Assembly: GCA_036898135.1 (NCBI GenBank)
Contig: CM072511.1
Location: 44,292,641-44,356,640 of the forward strand
Length of the DNA stretch: 64,000 nt
Direction of reading: 5' to 3'
Source: Oncomelania hupensis
Taxonomy: Eukaryota > Mollusca > Gastropoda > Littorinimorpha > Pomatiopsidae
Shown here: piece after piece, positions 59,501 through 64,000 of the stretch
Numbering within the stretch: position 1 is the first letter of the stretch
Layout: every line of letters starts with the position of its first letter
The notes under the pieces: model-generated
The model's input: only the letters and a program-made list of their open reading frames with translations
Databases searched by the model: none
What the model was told of the DNA's origin: nothing
Made by a program: the position numbers and the translations under genes

Positions 59501-62500
59501 AAATCTGTAGCTGACTAAAAGTGCTTAATGTATTATTGTTTAAGTACATTTCTAGATTGACAGAACTGGGCATACTAAAAGAGAAAATTAACTGGAGTAA
59601 CAGAGTGGGGATATTTGGATGTAAATCTGAAATCAAAGGTTGCTTCACACTAAAATATTTAAAATTGAGCTCATGTACATTTTACCAGTTTTTGAATATA
59701 GTCTAGCTTTACTGTTTGTATAAAAAATACCATGTTGATTAGATACAATATATATTGTAAGAAAACAAAATAAAATATAATGTCTTGTATATGTAAACTT
59801 TTGAGATAACAATCCTTTGGAGAATAATTCAAACATCCCTGAGATTAACAAATTATTGTATTAGTGACACCACTGCCGATTACTTGTACTATGTGTCTTG
59901 TCACTGATCCACCCAGATTACAATTAGGCGCCATCCACTTGTAATATTTTAGATGTGTGTGCGTGCGAGAGAATATGGAATGTATGAGAGAGAGATAGAG
60001 AAACAGAATGAGCGAATGAGTGCGGATAAGAAAGGTACGTATGTGTGTATGTGTACTTGTTTACAGGTGTTATTTGGACAAACTAGTTAACATTTACATA
60101 CCTTGTTTTGACAGCCCTCGTTGTTTTGACGTCAAACCAATGATCCGTTAGGATTAGGGCTGTGTTAGGTTAAGGGTTAGGGTTAGCGTTAGAACACTTA
60201 AAAGTACTTTTAAAAAATGGAACGAAATATGACCCATCGTCAATACAACGTATGTGGTGTTTCAGGAAAGTCATAATAACGCCGTGAAAACAAGTTTGTG
60301 TGTGTGCTTGTATTTAGTTTTATGAGTATCAACTATTGTAGTTCTGTCCCTCTTTTACATTTTTCTCTTGTTGTGTCTCACAACCCCTTTTGCATTAAGT
60401 AACCTGTATATGTCCATTAAAAATATACTTAATGTTGTTGTTTTTTTTTCTTCAAAAAACCACATATTATATTTTTCCTTTTTATTAAGAGAGAGAGAAA
60501 GAGTCACACACATCTATACACACAGTCAGAAGACAGGACATCAATGGTCACTGATATTCACCATAATAATAAATGTGTACAAGTTGTTTTTTGTGTTCCG
60601 GATAGTCAACGACTCGGTGCTACTTTCTAACAAAACGGGTTGCACGGATTCTAGTACTGTTGCTGGCTCATTCTATGTAGACTGGCGCGCGCAAATAGCA
60701 CTTCAGTGTGATGTTGGATTTTCACCATGTTGTCTTCTCATCGTCCGATGTTTTATTTTTTTTATTTTAAATGCCTGCTCCTTCTCAATTTTCCTCCTCC
60801 TCATTGATTTTTTTTTCTTCTTGCTCATTATCGCATTCCCATCAGTATTTGCTGAATGTGTTGCATGCGATTATAACACGATTTTCCTTGTGCCACTAAG
60901 TTTGTGAGTGTTTTTTGAGACTGTTAAAATAATAACGTGGAGAATTTGTGTGAGAAGAAATTTAGCGATTTTAAATGTATACTTATGAGTAAATAGTTTA
61001 CGATTTTGAATAAGAGGAATTAATGGGCTGTGATATCATTATTTCAAGTTATTTTATTAACACATTCTAATGGACTAATGAAGGTCAGTTTAATAGGAAG
61101 GCAAAATGGGATTGGGGGCAGTTTCGATGAATATTAAGGTCGATGCGATTAATTTTTTCCCTCTGCTTTTCAACGTCTTTGAAAGGTAACACAGTCAAAA
61201 GGGCACTTAAATCGTGTCTATTTGGATACATTATGTATCTGGTGTATACATTCTGTATATGTTGTATCTTTGTGGGTCATTTTTAATTCGGCTTATGCTT
61301 TACAACTCTACTGATGAGAAGCCTGGTGTATTTGTTAGTTAAAACATTCAACCATTGTTACAAACGAAATGGCTGACCAAAAACTTGAAGTCCTGTGTTG
61401 AAGCTTTTATTCTGAATCTTGTTTTGCAACAAAGCTTCGGTTTTGTTCTGACAAAAAGTAATGTTAGGTGATTTTGTGTTTGCGTGTGTGTGCAAAAAAC
61501 TGAATAAGAAATTGCACTTATTATGTCTCATTTCTGGGAGGATTTTTTCAGTTCTCATTAACTCAGTCCTGTAACTTTGGGGTCATATGGAGAAAGCCGA
61601 TGGGTGATGCCAGAGAGATCCTTAAGCACCGTGCTCTGTTGATGACGGTATTAAAGTCTGTTATCAACTTTAACGCTGTTGTGTTCAATGGTAATAATAT
61701 TGGTTGCTGTATTTATAAGCATTCCTAATTGCACAGTACTATATTCCTGGCGAAACATTCCATTAAGCTGTAGCTTAGTCTGCTTTCTTATATATAAACA
61801 ATGCATTCTTGTGTGACTTTGGAAGTTCACAAAAAAAGTTTGCTTTAACAAGTAGGCATATTATAATCTATGAAGCATTTCAGAAGGATAGTGTTAATTT
61901 AATTTTTAAAAAAACATATGTTCCTGGCTCTTACGAAAATTAAAGCGACGAAGAGAACTTTTTATTTGGTTGCGGAAGTTAATAAGTTGCTTAATTGGTA
62001 ATAAAACTTTATTAGTTCTTAAAATCAAAATAATCAAAATCTAATATAGGGATGTCGATATCTAACAGTAACTGGAATTCCATTTCAGTCATACAGCTTG
62101 TGATGAATGCAATCATCATGGTCATGTTAACAGTTTGTTAATTTAATAGTAAATACTAAGAAATATTTAACGGTTTGTGTTATAACGGTGTCGATGTGTG
62201 CTTTGTAATAATTGTGTGTATGGCAAACAGAAAATGCAAACCGTTGTTTCAGGTATCGTGTTTTGTTGTGTAACATAATACAAGCAAGAAAGAACATGTT
62301 GGTGAATGCCGTAATAGAGAACAAATATCATGATGATTAAGGCTAGAGAACATGAATTCTTAAGTGCCCGTGGATGTGAACGAGTACCTCACCTGTCATT
62401 TTGTTGTCGTTTTATCCCATTCCACGTTGTGGTGTTTTTTTTAATAATCGTTATTACTTGGAGTGAAATAAAATTGTGAGTTTTGCGTTCACGAAAGGTG

Positions 62501-64000
62501 GGCTTGCATCCTCCATTTAAGGTTTTAAAATAGTTAAAGAGCGCCTATTAAATAACTTAATTGATATTCTTTGTTTTATGATTAATACTTACAACCGTTC
62601 TCATAACAATCCTTTTTTAAATTAGGGTAGCGGTTGGTGAGTTTTATAATTAAAGAGTAAATAAAACTATTGAAAGTTACAGAACAACTGAAGATTAAAC
62701 AACTACCAGCACCGTTTATTTTCTATCCGCACCTAAAAACGGTTTGTACTTCGATCTAAAAAGCAAAAAAAAAAAACGTAATAATTCCGATGACGTCTTT
62801 TAAAATGCTCATTTCAAAACTAGAGAAGTTACTTCCCCTGACCTATCCAATTGAATTCGTTCCCATAACAGGATTGAAAAGTAAATGATCAATGTTTTAC
62901 AGCCTTAAAAGAATTAATATGAATTGGGGTCAATGAAAGAGGTTACGCAACAACTAGAGATTAGAATGTTATCTTCCTTGATATTGCAAAGTGCAAGTGA
63001 AGCTTATCCTTGGGGATGCAACCCTGCTTTTCCTGAACCATGTCTCACACTCGTGTGTATTCAACTGTGTACAGTAAACAAAATAAATAAATTAATCAAT
63101 GGATGGTTCGAATCCTGACGACGGTGAAAATTGTATCATAACTGCCCTGTGCCTCGCTCAGTTTCTACAACCACAGGACCACTTTGGTGTCCTCCACATC
63201 ATGTACAGAACACGTTATCGTCATTAATCATCATCATCATCATTTATGATCAAAGCGACAAAGCCCTTCTCATTGCATTTGATATTAATTAGTCTCTATT
63301 ATTAGTGTCATCGTCATTTTTCTTCTTCAGTTGTGACTATGATATTGATCTTTATGTAATTTTTAATCACTGGAGACTTTTCACAAACAGAAATCAGTGC
63401 CGCAGCCGTATGCCAATACATTCCACTTTAATTCATGCTTTGTTTTGTTTTTTTATTTGGTATTCGTTTAGGTTTTATTTTTTCCTTGTATACTTAAAGC
63501 CATCAACTGCAATTCGAATAATGAATCAGTTTTGATGAACCAACTAATTTTATTGTGTGCATATTTAGTTTGACTTTGACCATGAATATCTATGATGTTT
63601 GATTTTCTTTCTTTTAGGCATACCAGAATTTGTGTATATAGTAGTGTTGTGTTTTAGTATAAAAAAAAATGTTTTAAAGTCTTTTTGTTTACCACACATG
63701 ATTTATTTATTTTGAAACAAGGAACAAAATAATGTGAACGTCTATTTTTCAGCAAGAAAATGTGGATTGTTGCCTAACTCTTATTCCCTCAACGCAATGG
63801 TTTCTCCTGTGTCTTCATGTTCGCTCCCCGTTTCCTGTCGGGTTGTTTGTTAATATTGATCCATCACAAAACACAGTCATGTTATTGTCATCAAAGAAGA
63901 AAAATGTTTTATCTGAAAACTTTACAGTTCATTAAAGACTAAGTATTGACGGTGGATGTGTTTTGAGCGTCATCGGTTGTTCCTATGAGTGGAGAGAGAG
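59501..64000. other. intergenic sequence, no gene recognised
   Basis: AT-rich with short frames only. There is a short TTAGGG-like run near 60160-60195. A B-box-like GGTTCGAATCCTG at 63106-63118 follows an (AAAT)n tract, suggesting a SINE fragment. Confidence 0.55.

Noticed and set aside
60155..60200. Interstitial telomere-like TTAGGG run
   Set aside because: Only about two clean TTAGGG units among variants (GTTAGGGTTAGCGTTAG). Too short to be a telomere relic or a fusion site.
60368..60907. 179-codon hydrophobic ORF
   Set aside because: Has the look of random AT-rich sequence (Phe/Leu/Ile-rich), with no domain and no initiation or splice context.

Overview
This is an animal genomic window. 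It has introns with GT/AG splice sites, many microsatellites, and several families of non-LTR retrotransposons and SINEs. The organism is probably a lophotrochozoan, most likely a gastropod mollusc. That rests on the repeat style (RTE-like LINEs with GGATA-type tails, tRNA-derived SINEs, dense tri- and tetranucleotide repeats) and is an inference only.

The one clear host gene is on the plus strand, from 20240 to 55812. It is the 3' part of a RasGRF (RASGRF1/RASGRF2-type) Ras guanine-nucleotide exchange factor. I placed 19 exons that chain in consistent splice phase into 1,016 codons ending at TGA 55810-55812. They encode, in order: the second PH domain, the first half of the REM (RasGEF-N) domain, a long Ser/Pro-rich linker, the second half of REM, and the CDC25 catalytic domain. 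The N-terminal half (PH1, IQ, DH) is not recognisable here and should lie upstream. The gene also has two candidate in-frame cassette exons (44866-44922 and 47225-47323). It has a pair of exons (48372-48478 and 49450-49574) that look like mutually exclusive versions of the same REM helix. This pair is the most interesting biological signal in the window.

Upstream of the first recognised exon (1-20239) the sequence is mainly repeats. It holds a collapsed LINE carrying zinc-knuckle, endonuclease and RNase H remnants (about 1195-3676), a second RNase H remnant (5518-6460), and copies of a dispersed ~0.7 kb element called here R1. There is also a minus-strand THAP zinc-finger ORF (9032-9610) whose 3' end runs into a 45-bp-arm palindrome, SINE pieces, an RTE-like LINE copy (12515-13545) broken by one in-frame stop, and a GC-richer block (13850-15330).

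The introns hold further RTE-like fragments, almost all on the minus strand. One of them contains a nested R1 insertion with target-site duplications. Another abuts a ~1 kb array of degenerate 28-bp repeats (34497-35560). Downstream of the gene (56640-64000) I see only one R1 copy (58917-59500) and no recognisable gene.

No RNA gene, CRISPR array or prokaryote-type operon is supported. The tRNA-like segments are parts of SINEs.
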